DNA of 64,000 bases from Benincasa hispida (Eukaryota > Streptophyta > Magnoliopsida > Cucurbitales > Cucurbitaceae): positions 51,641,749-51,705,748 of the forward strand of contig NC_052355.1 of the NCBI RefSeq assembly GCF_009727055.1, in the 5' to 3' direction. Position numbers and translations under genes: made by a program. The notes below the pieces were generated by a model. The model saw only the letters and a list, made by a program, of their open reading frames with translations, did no database searches and was not told the DNA's origin. Within the stretch, counting starts at the first letter, position 1. Each line of letters starts with the position of its first letter. Shown here piece after piece: positions 23,073 through 36,429 of the stretch.

Positions 23073-23516
23073 TTTGGACTGCCATCATATACATATGATG
23101 GAAATTTGCAAACTGCCATTATATCTATTGGCATCGTAGGATACGATGGCGAATTGTAAACTGACATCAAATATTTCCACTATTGTACATGTACGATGGC
23201 GGTAGTGAACTGTCATCTTACCATAAACATTTGATGGCAGTTTTGTATGATGCCGGTTAAGAATTGACATCATACTCGTGCTATCATACCTAACACAATG
23301 ATGGTTAGCTACGATGTCAGTTTGTAACTGACATTATATGGGTCATGGATGACAGTTGGGAACTGACATTGATTCTAATCAAAGTTATTTGGTTTAGATG
23401 ACGTTTAATAGTTGTTGTTGTATACTACGATGTCAGTTTAATACTGACATCATATTTGTTATAACCTACAACAAATTATTAGCAAAATATGAAACTTAAA
23501 TCCTGCATAAACAATT
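23073..23516. repeat. CACTA subterminal repeats, left
   Basis: Repeated short words TGGCAGTTT, ACTGACATC and TACGATG alternate in both orientations. Such motifs are binding sites for the small transposase protein in characterised CACTA elements. The array is cut off by a copia insertion at 23517. Confidence 0.8.
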
Positions 23517-24834
23517 TGTTAGCTTTAGGGCTTCAATCAAACCAAGTATTTTGATGATAACAAACTCAGATTTTTTTACTAATATTTTTAGTATTTTAGA
23601 GTCACTATCTTGTAGAGCTCGGAAAGATGATTCCAACACAATTTGAATCGCTCAAATCAGAGTTCAAACGAGAAAGTTATAAGCAAAAGAAGATTGAAGA
23701 GGAAATCCAACGTGGCAGTGACACGTGGCACCTTGCTGGCGTGGCGATGACGTGGCACATGATGTGGTAGTGACGTGGCGATCATGGATGAATAAGATAA
23801 TGACAAGTAGTAGCTGATATTTTTAAAAAAAAAAGGAAAAGGAGGAGAAATTGTTAATTGACGCGCGGATCAATAGTATGGCGACACGTGGCGCGGTTTA
23901 AGATTTTTCAGCCTTTACCAATTTGATTTCCTTCCTAAATTGTCATCCTTTAAATCCTTTTCTATTCTCCAAATCTCAATAACTCCAATCTTTCAAAATT
24001 CCTTTTCAATTCCTCTCTTAATTACAAATCATTTATTTTTCTATTTTTATTCAATCTCTACCCTTCATTTGCAATCATATCCAATGGCCAAAATTTATCC
24101 CTCTCGCCTATAAATTCGACTTGATTTTACTCTTTATTCAGACAAAAAAAAAAAAAACTATCAAGGCTCAAGCTCTCAATTCTCTCTACTCTCAAATTCT
24201 TGTCCTCCTTGCTCCTAAATTGGCCTAGAGTTATTTTTGTGAGTTTTTTTTAGTGCTCAATTTGTGTATTTAGCTTTCAAGAGGTAATATTGTGAGGTTT
24301 TCTTTTAATTTTTAGGAATTATATTAAGGTGTGGGTACACCTTGGGTTGTGAAAAAGAGAAATTGGTTTGATCCTAAAAAAAGAGATCTTGGGTTTCTCT
24401 TTAGCCTAAGAAAAAGAGGGTTGTGTATCGGTTTGGTCCTCACCTGCAAGAGGATCACTTAGTGTAATACCCAAGAAGGAGTCTTGGAGAGTGGAGTAGG
24501 CAATTTACCGAACCACTATAATTTCCAGTGTTTTTTCTTCCTCTCTCTTTTATTTCTTGTTTTCAAATTTTTTGCTTATTGTCTTAGTTATTTTTTTTAA
24601 TCTTTCATAATTGCATGATTTAATTTTTAGTGTGTTATTTAAATTTATCCTTGATTAAATTGTCTTTAAATTTGAAGTTATCATAGCTTGCACGATTTAA
24701 GTTTTGTCTTGCATAAATTTTCTTTAATCAAATTAGTGGGTTAACTTTATTGAGCATTGTTTGAAGATAAAATTAATTTTTAAAAATTGGTAGTCAACCC
24801 TATTCACCCCCTCTAGTTGCCTTTAGATCCTACA
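23517..24834 (+). repeat. Copia 5' LTR
   Basis: Direct repeat of 29996-31383 and about 70 bp shorter. The main difference is around 23745-23765, where it lacks ACGTGGC-rich sequence that the right LTR carries at about 30230-30310. Confidence 0.92.
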
Positions 24835-24836
24835 AT

Positions 24837-24848
24837 TGGTATCAGAGC
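24837..24848 (+). other. Copia primer-binding site (initiator Met tRNA)
   Basis: TGGTATCAGAGC two bases after the 5' LTR, an exact match to the initiator Met-tRNA complement. Confidence 0.92.
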
Positions 24849-25176
24849 GGGTAGCTTAGTTTTCTTATTTCAAAAATATTTTGTAATTTTTTTTCTTGAT
24901 TTTACATTCTATTTTTTTAATCTTATTAAATCTGGAATTTTTCTAATTTTTGCAAAAAGTTTGAAAAATTGAGTTTTAAAAGCCGTTTTTATTAGAATTT
25001 TTTTTTCTTGAAAATTGGTTATTAAAACCTTTTTTTTCCTCTACTTCTTAATCTTTGAAATCTTTTTGATTAAAATCTAAATTTGGGAAAAGTATTTCTC
25101 TTTATAAAAATCTTTTTTTTTAAAAAAAAATTATTATATTCTCTTCCTTTTTCGCAAAACTTAATTGTTCGAGCTT

Positions 25177-26570
25177 ATGGCAACTACTAGAATAAATGGG
25201 TATGGTGAAGGTCAATCTACCACTAGATCACCTTTGTTTGATGGATATAATTATGCATGGTGGAAAACTAGCATGAGAATTTATTTGATTTCTATTGACT
25301 ATAATCTATGGGAAATTGTTTTTAATGGTCCTTTAATTCCTACTAAGATAGTTGATAATAAAGATATTCCTAAGGAAGAAAAAGGTTTAATGATGAAGAT
25401 AAAAAGAAGTTTTCTATTAATGCTAAAGCCATGAATTGTCTGTTTTGTGCTTTATGTCCTGATGAGTTTAATCCGAGTCTCTGCATGTAATTCTGCTAAA
25501 GAAATTTGGGATATGCTTGAAGTAACTCATGAAGGAACTAATCAAGTTAAAGAGTCAAAGATTAGCATGTTAGTTCATAATTATGAATTGTTTAAAAATG
25601 GTATGCAAATGAAACTATATCTGAAATGTTTACTAGGTTCACGAATATTGTTATTAGCTTTGAAGGGATTAGGAAAATCTTATACCACCTTTGAAAATGT
25701 GAGAAAAATTCTTAGATCATTGCCTAAGAGTTGGGAAGTTAAGGTGACGGCGATCCAAAAGCAAAAGACCTCTCAAAACTTCCATTGGAGGAGCTCGTTG
25801 GATCTAGACACATGAGATAATCATGAAGGCAATGTGGAAGAATATGTCAAAAAGAAGAAGAGCCTAGCATTAAAGTCACTCAAGTTCAAGAGGACTCTGA
25901 AATTGAAGCTGAACTAAATGATGAGGAGTTCGCTTACTTGACCAAGAAGTTTAAAAAGCATTTTAGAAGAAGGAACTTCTCAAAGAAAGTCAACAATCAA
26001 GAAGGCAAAGGAGAAAAGAGCAGCATATATACAATCATCTGTTATGAATGCAAAAATCCTAGACACGTGAAGTGGACTGTCCTCAAAAAAATCCATTTCA
26101 GTGAAGAACGAGAAGGCCATGAAAGCTACTTGGGACGAAAATGAAAGCGAATCTGAAAGCGAGGAAGAAGTAGCAAATATGTGCTTTATGGCTTTTGGAG
26201 ACGACAACGACGACGACGACGAGGTAAGTCCTGAAACCTTACTTTTGATGAGCTCATTGATGCAATAATGAAGTTAAAATTGAATTGAAAAACTAGGTTG
26301 CAATATATTGTCTCTTAGGAAGAAAAATGCTAAGTTAGCTCTTGAAAATAATAATTTATTAATTGAGCTAGATAATCTAAAGAGAAAAAATGAGACATTA
26401 GGAAAAGATATAGATTTATCTAAATCAAATTTGCATGCTTTAAAAGAAGAGCATAAATTATTAGAAAATAAAAATGAAGATATTTCAGCTACTCTTTTAA
26501 AGTTTACAAATGGAAAAAAGAATTTAGATATCATGATGGGTAAGCAACAATCTATATTATAATAAAAGTG
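25177..26570 (+). pseudogene. Copia gag (frameshifted)
   Basis: Starts MATTRINGYGEGQ and continues PLFDGYNYAWWKTSMRIYL, DYNLWEIV and a UBN2-type gag domain (AKEIWDMLEVTHEGTNQVKE). A zinc knuckle remnant CYECKNPRH lies near 26040. An acidic run from GAC/GAC repeats (about 26200-26222) and a Lys/Glu-rich coiled coil (about 26300-26560) follow. Frameshifts lie near 25395 and 25600, so no full-length protein is possible. Confidence 0.85.
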
Positions 26571-27229
26571 GCTTAGGTTATAAACCTCACCAAAAACAAA
26601 AGAAGTTTACAAATTACTTTGTCAAAGAATGTTCTATTATTTGTCATGCATGTGGAAAACATGGTCATAAAGCTTATGCAGCAATTTAAGAAAAACCAAT
26701 ATTATGAATGAAAAGAGATGATTCCTAAATTTTTGTTAGCTATCCCCCAAGGACCCAACAAATTTGGGTACCTAAGGTTACATCTTGAGAACTAATTCTC
26801 TCAGGTATGTTTGAGATCCATAAAGAATAAGTGGTACTTGGACAGTGATGTTCAAAACATATGACTGGGGACCACACAAAATTCACATACCTAGAAAAGA
26901 AAGATGGAGGATACGTTACTTTCGGTGACAACAAAAAGGATAAGATTGTTGGCAAAGGTAATATTAGTAACGGTTCGAATTTTCTTATTGAAAATGTTTT
27001 GTTGGTTGATGGTTTAAAACATATTTATTAAGTATTAGTCATTTATGTGATAAAGGATATAGAGTAATTTTTAGTGATAAAAATTGTACAACAGAAAATA
27101 CATGTGTTGGAAACATCTCTGTTTGTAGGAAAACGAGATAAAATGTTTATTTTATTGATCTATTAGATATCTTATAGTAGAAAATAAATGTTTATCTGCA
27201 TTGCATGAAGATTCGTGTTATGGCATAGA

Positions 27230-29823
27230 AAGTTAGGTCATGCTAAAATGCATTTAATTTCAAATATTTCTAAGAAATCCCTTGTTAGAGATCTTCCGAA
27301 AAAGATAAAGTTTGTGATGCTTGTCAAATGGTAAACAAACTAAGTCTTCTTTCAAACCAAGAAAAAATGGTTTCTACTTCTAGACCTTTGCAACCGTTAC
27401 AAATGGACCTCTTTGGACCTACTAGAGTTGCAAGTCTAAGTGGAAAACATTATGCTTTTGTTATAGTTGATGATTTTTTGAGATTACTGTGGTTTATTTT
27501 TATCTCATAAGGATGAAACTTTAAAATCTTTTATTAGCTTTTCAAAAGAATTCAAAATAAAAAGGTTTATGATTTCGAAAATTAGAAGTGATCATGAAGG
27601 AGAATTTGAAAATGCTTCTTTTGAAAATTTTTGTGAAAAAAATGGAATTTTCCATGATTTTTCCTCTCCAAAAACACCTCAAACAAAATGTTGTTGTAGA
27701 AAGGAAAAATCGATCTTTACAAGAATTAGCTACCTCCATGCTTAATGAATATGTTTTACCAAAATCTTTTTGGGCTGAAGCTGTTAATCATGCGTCTTAT
27801 GTAATGAATCGTGTTTTAATAAGACCTATTTTAGATAAAACTCCTTATGAGCTTTTAAATAATAAAACTCCAAATATAGCTATTTAAAGTCTTTGGTTGC
27901 AAATGTTTTATTTTGAAAGACAAAAAACTTGAAAGTTTGAGTAAAAACGGACATTGGCATATTCTTAGGATATCTTCATATAGTAAAGCATATAGATGTT
28001 TTAAATAAAAGAACTCATGTACTTGAAGAGTCAATGAATGTTGTTTTTGATGAAACACTGTTGCCACTAATAAAGTTTCTGCTAGTGATGAATTAGAAAT
28101 ACCTGTTGAAGATCTTAGTATTAAAGATAGGGAAGCAGTATCAAATGAATCTCAGAAAGAGCCAAAAAACCCATCCCTTAGGATTAGAGATTCTCCACTC
28201 ACCATCCTCAGGAGTTAATAATAGATGATGTATCTTAAGGGGTAAGAACTCGCTCTTCTTTAAATGCTTTAAATAATGTTGCTTTCATGTCTAAATTGAC
28301 CAAAGTCTTTTAAAGATGCTGAATCTGATGAGTTCTGATTAATTGCTATGTAAGAAGAATTAAATCAATTTGAAAGAAATAATGTGTGGAACTAGTCCTG
28401 CGTCCTAGTGATCATCCTGTTATAGGTACTAAATGGATATTTAGAAATAAAATGGATGAATCTGGTAATATTTTTAGAAAATAAAGCTAGACTAGTTGCT
28501 CAAGGTTATAGTCAAGAAGAAGGAATAGATTATGGGGAAACATTTGCTCCTATTGCTAGATTAGAATCTATTCGCATGTTGCTTGCATTTGCATCTCATA
28601 AGAATTTACTTTATTTCAAATAGATGTAAAAAGTGCTTTCTTAAATGGTGTCATAATGTAGAAGTGTATGTTGAACAACCTCCTGATTTTGAAAGCTTTG
28701 ATAATCCAAATCAATATTTAAAATTAAATAAAGCACTTTATGGTCTAAACAAGCTCTTAGAGCTTGGTATGACCGTTTGAGTAAATTTTTGCTAGAAAAT
28801 GGTTTTAAAATGGGACTTATTGATACTACTCTTTTTATCAAAATTAAAGATAATGATATTTTATTAGTGTAAATCTATGTTGATGATATTATATTTGGTG
28901 CTACTAACTCTTCTCTTTGTGAAGAATTTTTCTAAGTGTATGCATAGTGAGTTTGAAATGAGAATGATGGGAGAACTTATATTCTTCCTTGGGCTTCAAA
29001 TTAAACAACTTGAAGATGGAATCTTCATAAATTAAGAGAAGTACACAAGGGATCTACTCAAAAAGTTTAAGTTCGATAATGTAAAGTAGCAAGACCCCGA
29101 TGAGTACCACTACAAAGCTTGATAAGGATGAAAAAGGTAAAAACGTAGATATTAAAGCTTATAGAGGTATGATCGGATCCTTGCTTTACTTAACTGCGAG
29201 TAGGTCTGATATTATGTTTATTGTATGCATGTGTGCTAAATTTCAATCATGTCCTAGAGAATCGCACTTGCATGTTGTAAAAAAATTAAATATTTGCTTA
29301 GTACCGTTGATTTAGGCTTATGGTATCCTAAAAATGCATCTTTAGATTTGATTGCATATTCTGATGTTGATTTTGCTGGTAGTTAACTGATAGAAAAAGT
29401 ACTAGTGGAACATGTCATTTTCTAGGTAGTTCTTTAGTAGTTGGTATAGTAAAAACAAAATTCTGTTGCATTATCTATCATTGAGGCTGAATATATTGCT
29501 GTTGCTAGTTGTTGTTCTCAAGTTTTATGGATGAAACAAACGTTGCATGATTTTGGTTTAAATTTTGAACAAGTACCAATCTTTTGTGATAATACTAGTT
29601 CAATTAATTTAACTAAAAATCCCATTTAACATTCTAGAACAAAGCATATAGATATTTGACATCATTTTCTTCGATAGCATGTGCAAAATAAGAATATTGT
29701 CATTAATTATGTTAATACTGAGAACCAGGTAGCAGATATTCTTACAAATGCATTAAACGAAGAAGCCTTTTGTAAAAATAGACTTGCACTTGGATTATTA
29801 GAATTACCTAATTATGTTTGATA
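27230..29823 (+). pseudogene. Copia pol: integrase, reverse transcriptase, RNase H (broken)
   Basis: GAG-pre-integrase and integrase motifs include WHRKLGHA-like text, CDACQMVNK, LQMDLFGPTRV and VVVERKNRSLQELA. The RT carries NKALYGLN and YVDDIIFGAT. RNase H text includes GMIGSLLYLTASRSDIMF, and the tail ends CKNRLALGLLELPNYV before a stop near 29823. Numerous stops and frameshifts show long decay. Confidence 0.87.
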
Positions 29824-29981
29824 GGGGGAACATTATTCATATTTCTACGAATTTATGTGTTATAATTTATTGAGGGGAGCATTATTTGTATGATTAAGGG
29901 GGAGAAATATCACTTGTAGTATCTTTTTGTTGATAACAAAAGGGGAGAAGTATTTTTAGTATTATGGTGGTTTGTCATCAT

Positions 29982-29995
29982 CAAAAGGGGGAGAT
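29982..29995 (+). other. Copia polypurine tract
   Basis: AAAAGGGGGAGAT immediately before the 3' LTR. Confidence 0.85.
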
Positions 29996-31383
29996 TGTTA
30001 GCTTTTAAGGCTTCAATCAAACCAAGTATTTTGATGATAACAAACTCAGATTTTTTGTACTAACATTTTCAGTGTTTCAGATTCACTATCTTGTAGAGCT
30101 CGAAAAGGCGATTCCAACGCAATTTGAATCGCTCAAATCGGAGTTCGAACAAGAAAGTATAAGCAAAAAAAAGATTAGAGAGGAAATCCAACGTGGTAGT
30201 GACACGTGGCACCTTGCTGATGTAGCATCCGACGTGGCGCACAAACAGTTAATTTTGATGACGTGGTAGCTAACGTGGCACTCCAAACCGGTCACTTTTT
30301 GCTGACATGGCACATGATGTGGCAGTGACATGGCGACCGTGGACGAATAAGATAATGACAAGTGGTAGCTGATATTTATAAAAAAAAAGGAAAAGGAGGA
30401 GAAATCGTTAATTGACGCACGGATCAATAGTATGACGACACGTGGCGCGGTTTAAGATTTTTCAGCCTTTTCAAATTCGATTTCCTTCCTAAATTGTCAT
30501 CCTTCAAATCCTTTTTTATTCTCCAAATTTCAATAATTCTAATCTTTTAAAATTCCTTTTCAATTCCTCTCTTAATTACAAATTATTTCCTTTTTTTATT
30601 TTTATTCAATCTCCACCCTTCATTTGCAATCATATCCAATGACCAAAATTTATCCCCCTCGCCTATAAATTCGACTTGATTTTACTCTTCATTCAAACAA
30701 AAAAAAAAAAAGCTATCAAGTCTCAAGCTCTCAATTCTCTCTACTCCTTCTTGCTCCTAAATTGGCCTAGAGTTATTTTTGTGAGTTTTTTTTAGTGCTC
30801 AACTTGTGTATTTAGCTTTCAAGAGGTAATATTGTGAGGTTTTCTTTTAATTTTTAGGAATTGTATTAAGGTGTGGGTACACCTTGGGTTGTGAGAAAAC
30901 GAAATTGGTTTGACATGAACCAGTAAAAAGAATCTTGGGTTTCTCTTTGGCCTTTAGCCTAAGAAAAAGATGGTCGTGTGTCGGTTTGGTCCTCACCTGC
31001 AAGAGAATCACTTGAAATACCCAAGAAGGAGTCTTGGAGAGTAAAGTAGGCAATTTGCGAACCACTATAATTCCCGGTGTTTTCTCTTTCTCTCTCTTTT
31101 ATTTATTGTTTTCAAATTTTTTGTTTCTTGTCTTAGTTATTCTTTTAATCTTTCCTAATTGCATGATTTAATTTTTAGTGTGTTATTTAAATTTATCCTT
31201 GATTAAATTGTCTTTAAATTTGAAGTTATCATAGCTTGCACGATTTAAGTTTTGTCTTGCATAAATTTTCTTTAATCAAATTAGTGAGTTAACTTTATTG
31301 AGCATTGTTTGAAAATAAAATTATTTTTTAAAAATTGGTAGTCAACCCTATTCACCCTCCTCGAGTTGCCTTTAGATCCTATA
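29996..31383 (+). repeat. Copia 3' LTR
   Basis: Direct repeat of 23517-24834. It holds a TATA-like CCTATAAATTCG at about 30660 and the same transcribed region as its partner. Confidence 0.92.
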
Positions 31384-31929
31384 CGATTTTTATAATAATA
31401 ATAATTCCCATCTTCTGTTTCATCTAATTTCTCCACACAAATATTCAGCACAACAAAGGTGAAATTTCAGAGAACACAATCTGTCATATCATTTCACTAT
31501 TGATGATAAATTCACAATTGAATTTCAATATAGATCAAACTACATAACATGTTTTTAAACTTGTACAAAATGTATAAGATCTACCAAAATTTCAAAAATC
31601 AGCTCTAACAACTTTGACAACTAAATAATGCTACAAAATATGTGTATCAAAACTAAACAAAACATTCAGAGCAAACTCTCCAACAACTATACAACCAGAA
31701 TGCCTAAGGGATACTAAGCATTTAGAGCAAAAGCCATATATTATAGCACCATGCATGTAATCTGATCAAGTGTAGTTTGACATATGTTTTGCCCATTCAA
31801 CTCAGACCTTATCGAGTTCTTCTTGGGTAAAAGGATTTTTGGTATTAAACTACACTAAAGCAAATAAATAAAAAATATTACAATAAATTCATTATTACTA
31901 AGTTCTCAATATGTAAAAAGTTAGAACAT

Positions 31930-32520
31930 ACAAAGGACTTGATAGGAATATCTGGATGATGTAAAACTTCTCTCATGAATCTCATCACATAAAATATCCA
32001 TACTCCATGCAACTTTTTTGGTGAGGGTACTGAACTGTAAAATTAAATAATAATAAATAAGATTTTTTTACATGTAATAATAGCTAATTGATTATTGCTC
32101 AGTTTTATTTACCTTTATCGGAAGCCATGACGTATTGGCACTTTTTTATATTTTGTGAGTATTTTAAGCCATATACATTTTCATTGCTCTAAATAAAAGA
32201 CAAGAACATCCCAACACAAATGAAAACCTTTTAACAAACTTAAAGAATTAAAAATTTAACCATATTAATACAATATTTGCCAAACTTACATATTTACGAC
32301 ATGTAGAGTGTACTGGGTCCGAAATATATGTTGTGTTAAGCATGTATGTTAACGATACACAATATCCAATGACCCCTATCAGAAGGAATGAAAATGAATA
32401 CGATTACGTTCTTATCAAAAGCTACATAAAAATCCAACTAATATACAATAATGTAAACTTTTACCCAGGATTGTATGGAATGAACACCATTTATCGTGGT
32501 TTATGTGAGAACACCATTGA
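31930..32520 (-). pseudogene. Ulp1-like (C48) cysteine peptidase remnant in the CACTA element
   Basis: On the minus strand, VFIFIPSDRGHWILCIVN (about 32401-32345) matches the catalytic-His block of plant Ulp1-like proteases (FIP...HW.L). HNIYFGPS follows where the Asp-containing YxLDP/S motif would be, with the Asp lost. After intron-like gaps, MEYGYF then FYVMRFMREVL (about 32010-31970) corresponds to the catalytic-Cys block ECGYYVMR, with Tyr in place of Cys and a frameshift. C48 domains are often found in plant transposons, next to or fused with the transposase genes. This copy cannot be active. Confidence 0.6.
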
Positions 32521-32589
32521 TAGAGTCCTTGCTTGATTGGTTAGTGTCTCAAAACAAGGTGCGATGAGGTCATGTACTAATGTTAATAG

Positions 32590-34485
32590 TGTTGGTTTAC
32601 AGAAACATACAGTGGAAGAAAACAAGATCATTAAGCATTCTAATTCTTCAATTTGACATCGAAATAAGCATGTTCATGGGGGTATCAAGAGGTTTCATTA
32701 CATACCTTTGAAAATCCTCTTCAAACTCGAAATTCAGCTGTAATCTTCTCCAATTTTTGCTGTGGACCACCACTAGAGCTTCCTACTATTCTCTAGGAGC
32801 CTTAGATTGAGTTGTGGGACTCAAAATAAGCTTGAACTTAGGAAATTGGAGGAGAGTTTTCTGGTTTTTCAGCTTGTTGAAGAACAACTTTTTCAACCTT
32901 AAAAAACTCAACAATTCAGCAATTGCATCGCCTTTTCCACTCAATCAATTGTGGTTTTATTACATGACTCTTGTGCAAAACTGATCACTTCAAGTGATTC
33001 CAGCTACTCCTTGAATTTCGTGGTGGAATTGTGTGTAAGAATGTGACTAACCTTCTTGGTTGAAAGTGGGAAAATCCCATATTGAAATTTTTCTTAATTT
33101 TCAAATTCCTTTTTTGATTTTGAAATTGATTTTCAAAATCAAAACTTTTTCTAATTTTAATTCTTTAATTAAAATTAAAATTTTATTAAGTTTACAAAAA
33201 TTAATTCAATAATCAATTTTTCTAATAAAATTAATAATTAATAATTAATTAAACAATTTAATTAATTATATTAATTAATATCAAATATTAAATTAATTTT
33301 TCATCAATTCCATTACCATGCATCCCTATTTATGAAATTAATATTTAAATCATATTTATATATTAATCGATTCTTCAATTACATTTAATTCCAAAATTAA
33401 ACGTGTAGTTATATCACATATAATTAATAATTCCCTTAATTCGAATTTGAACGTTTCAAATTAACTTATCACACTATTCTAAGGTTAATCTGTTTGTGAG
33501 CTAGTAGGGGACCTAATGGACCTACAGATCATGGGCTCCAACGATCTGTAATTGGTTAAACTCTTTACAAACCCCTATTTGTTAACTACTAGGTTACTAT
33601 AATAAAGCCTAGTAGTTGCACTCCTCTTATTATAGATATATTGTGTCCACTCGATATAACCATAATTAGTGGTAATAATGACTAGGTTAAATGACTGTTT
33701 TACCTCCGAGATTACCTCTTGTTCCTTAAGTTCCATTGATCCTCCAATAAACAATTTGTTTGTGATCTAATCAACAAACAAAATCTCTCTAGTGCCAATA
33801 AGAGGGCGGGGCCCCTTATTCAAGACCCGAAATCAGAAGGGAACAACCTCTCTACTATCCCTGAATGCGGGTAAGAGTGAATTTCCTTTTGCACCCTGTC
33901 TCCAGCTATCTACTCGGTCTTACCCCTGGAATGGGAGACTTGCTATTGAGCCAACCCTCACCCATGAAAACCTAAAGATAATCCTAAATAAATAGGAGTT
34001 CATAGTTAGCTCAGGATCAAGGTAAAGTTACCTAGGTCATCGTTTTGAAATAGTCAGTCTTAAATAGTAAACAACGTTATAGAGTAAGAGTGACTTATTT
34101 CTTGGTCTGATCTTATGCAAACTCATTGCACATGACGCCCTTACTCCTTATGTCACCACACGAACATATCAGGATCACTTTGTTTGTAGCACTTTACACT
34201 TCTTGTAACAACTACATAGTGGGCCACATCCGATAGTGTTACAAGAATAAGACACCCAACCTTATTCATATACAATAGATCATTTTGACTATTTACTCGA
34301 ACCTAATCCACTCTTATGTCTCCACATAAAGTTCAAGTACTCATGTAATAGTCATGAATCTTTTAGTTTATTGGATTTATTTCTAAAATGAAATAAGCAA
34401 TTCATATATTCAATAACAATTTTATCGATTTACAGAATGAGTTTATTGTTTATAAACCACGAGTTTTAGGATACAAAACCCAACA
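32590..34485 (-). mobile_element. Solo LTR of a copia family, minus orientation
   Basis: About 1.9 kb with ends TGTTGGTTTAC...AAACCCAACA on the plus strand. Flanking AATAG (32585-32589) and AACAG (34486-34490) are a target duplication with one change. No internal region is present. Its complementary strand shares blocks with the LTRs at 43092, 47962, 58541 and 60110 (for example GTCCTAA...GTGGTTTAT, GTGGAGACAT, AAGATCAGACCA). It interrupts the CACTA transposase gene within the WSDKSFTEL segment. Confidence 0.85.
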
Positions 34486-34968
34486 AACAGCTCAGTGAAA
34501 CTTTTATCACTCCATCCATATTTGGAAAAAGTTATATAATTTTAATAGTGCAGAAATTTTAGTAAAAGTTTGACAACCCGAGTACAATGGTTTTTTAGCA
34601 TCACACAATATTTTGTCAAAATGTTCACATTTGTTTATAAAATAGCCTTGTGCAGCTTCAAACAACTCGTTTGTGTTCTTTACATAATCGTATTCATATT
34701 TATCAAAAGAATTGACACTTTCATTCTTATCCCCAATAGATACTTGTTCTCCATGAAAAATCCATGACTTATAACTCTTGTTAATGCCATATATAAACAA
34801 GTGGTCTCTAACTACGTCAATATCTTGTTTGAGTGTATTTCCACAATTTAAGCACAGACGCCACATGAACTTTAACCTTTTGGAATGACGCAATCCATTT
34901 TTTATGAAGTTTTCAACACCTAAGCTATATTTCTACAACCTATCTTTGTTCATCAAAGACTTGTCCAT
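34486..34968 (-). pseudogene. CACTA transposase (TNP2 type) N-terminal fragment
   Basis: Starts MDKSLMNKDRL at 34968, followed by a stop, then YSLGVENFI, CLNCGNTLKQDIDVVRDHLF, INKSYKSWIFHGE, NELFEAAQGYF, HFDKILCDAKKPLYSGCQTF and WSDKSFTEL. This is the transposase-associated N-terminal domain followed by the beginning of the transposase proper. The reading is cut by the solo LTR, and the catalytic region is absent beyond it. The orientation shows that the CACTA element is transcribed on the minus strand. Confidence 0.88.
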
Positions 34969-35012
34969 ATTGATAAAATTTATGAAAAGATATTATCTAC
35001 AAAAAAAATGTC

Positions 35013-35038
35013 ATATATATATATATATATATATATAT
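35013..35038 (+). repeat. (TA)n microsatellite
   Basis: Uninterrupted alternating TA within the CACTA element, upstream of the transposase start. Confidence 0.9.
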
Positions 35039-35163
35039 CACATATACGAAAAACACTCACCTCAAAATTAACATATTAAAAAATGAAACAACTACTATTT
35101 GCAATCAAAATACATAGTAATTAACCATAACAACTAATTGCATCAAAGTCAAAACATGCAAAT

Positions 35164-36339
35164 TGATAACTTGTAAAAATACAACTTATTATATCTCTTT
35201 TATTTAAAATAATACGAAAAAGGCATCCAATTTAGATAAATTTTGCCAATAAATCTATACAAAAAGCAAAGCATGCGATCACATACTTCTAACACATAAC
35301 ATATTTAAATTCCAGACTAATTTCGCTACTTCTGTGCAGTATATCCTTTAGAAGTTTGATGATCGCGTGATCACATGCCCATTAATGTGTTCAAAGCAAG
35401 AAGTGGCCTGAGAAGAAAATGAAGACAATCGCATAAGCTACAAGCGATGAGGCATGACATGACATGGGTGGTGGATGTCATCACAAGTTGCGTTGGTGGC
35501 CGACAGGAAAGTTGTGTTGAAGATTCAATGAACCACTGACACGTTACAGTCGATGTGATAGGATATGAAATTTAATACGCCCCATCAACGCAATCGTGAG
35601 CTTAAGAAAAGAAGTGCTCGTAAACGCCTATAAATACCCATGCAATATGAATACATGTCTATTATACATCTTGTCTATCATTTTCACCAATATCATGCAT
35701 AACTAATCGCTTCATGGGTTGAGAAGATTGTAGCTAACACGACTAAATAATTGGAAGAATCATGCGATCAGCCTGTTTTATGCATGCTTATATTTGTTGC
35801 TTGAATCAATTGAGAAATTGTTCTATGTAAAGCTAATCTAAGTTTGAGAAAATTTAGATTAAGACCTTATAAAATGAGAGAAAATGTTCCTTAAAAATAA
35901 GTACATTCTTTACATATTACACCTATCGCATGTATCTTAGAGATAAGATAATGTGGCAAAGAATACTGAGAAGTGTTAGTTGTAATATTGAGTGTATAGC
36001 TTGATCACATATTTCATCTAGTTGTTTAGAAAATGTTAGTAAAAATTCTTCTCAACCCTCCTATTGCATAATTGTTATCCAACTCACACTGCTTCATCTT
36101 AGACACAATCCCCATCCCATATTTAGGTTTAAGTTTGCTTATTCGATCACTTAATTGAACATTTTAAACTCATGTTAAGATCATATTTTTAGTTTCATCG
36201 CATACTTACAAGCAATCCCTGCGTTCGACCTTGGACTCACCAGGAACTTTGGTCAAATTTACACTTAGGTTTGACTAAAGAAAAGTAAGTGTTAAATCTC
36301 ATAAGCATTATTATTTCATCGCATGAATAGAACGCATCA
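35164..36339 (+). repeat. LARD-like element 5' LTR
   Basis: Starts TGATAACTTG and ends ACGCATCA. A TATA box GCCTATAAATACCC lies at about 35626-35639. Near its end is CCCTGCGTTCGACC, a block also found in the LTRs at 49988 and 60937. Confidence 0.85.
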
Positions 36340-36345
36340 ATTTTT

Positions 36346-36363
36346 TGGCGTCGCTGCTGGGGA
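36346..36363 (+). other. Primer-binding site (Asp-tRNA type)
   Basis: TGGCGTCGCTGCTGGGGA closely resembles TGGCGCCGTTGCCGGGGA, the Asp-tRNA complement used by Athila/Tat-type gypsy elements. Confidence 0.75.
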
Positions 36364-36429
36364 ATCCTTGTAAGTTTCTTTTCAAATTCCATCACAACGT
36401 GTTCTACGTTGTCCATTGATTTTTTCAGA

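Larger units (their letters stand above)
23517..31383 (+). mobile_element. Ty1/copia element with two long LTRs, degraded gag-pol
   Basis: Inserted in the left subterminal region of the CACTA element. LTRs at 23517-24834 and 29996-31383 both begin TGTTAGCTTT and end with ATCCTACA or its decayed form ATCCTATA. Flanking bases CAATT (23512-23516) and CGATT (31384-31388) are a 5-bp target duplication with one mismatch. A primer-binding site follows the left LTR and a polypurine tract precedes the right one. The coding region has the copia order gag, integrase, RT, RNase H. LTR length and gag type suggest a SIRE-like lineage, but no env-like frame follows pol. Confidence 0.92.
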
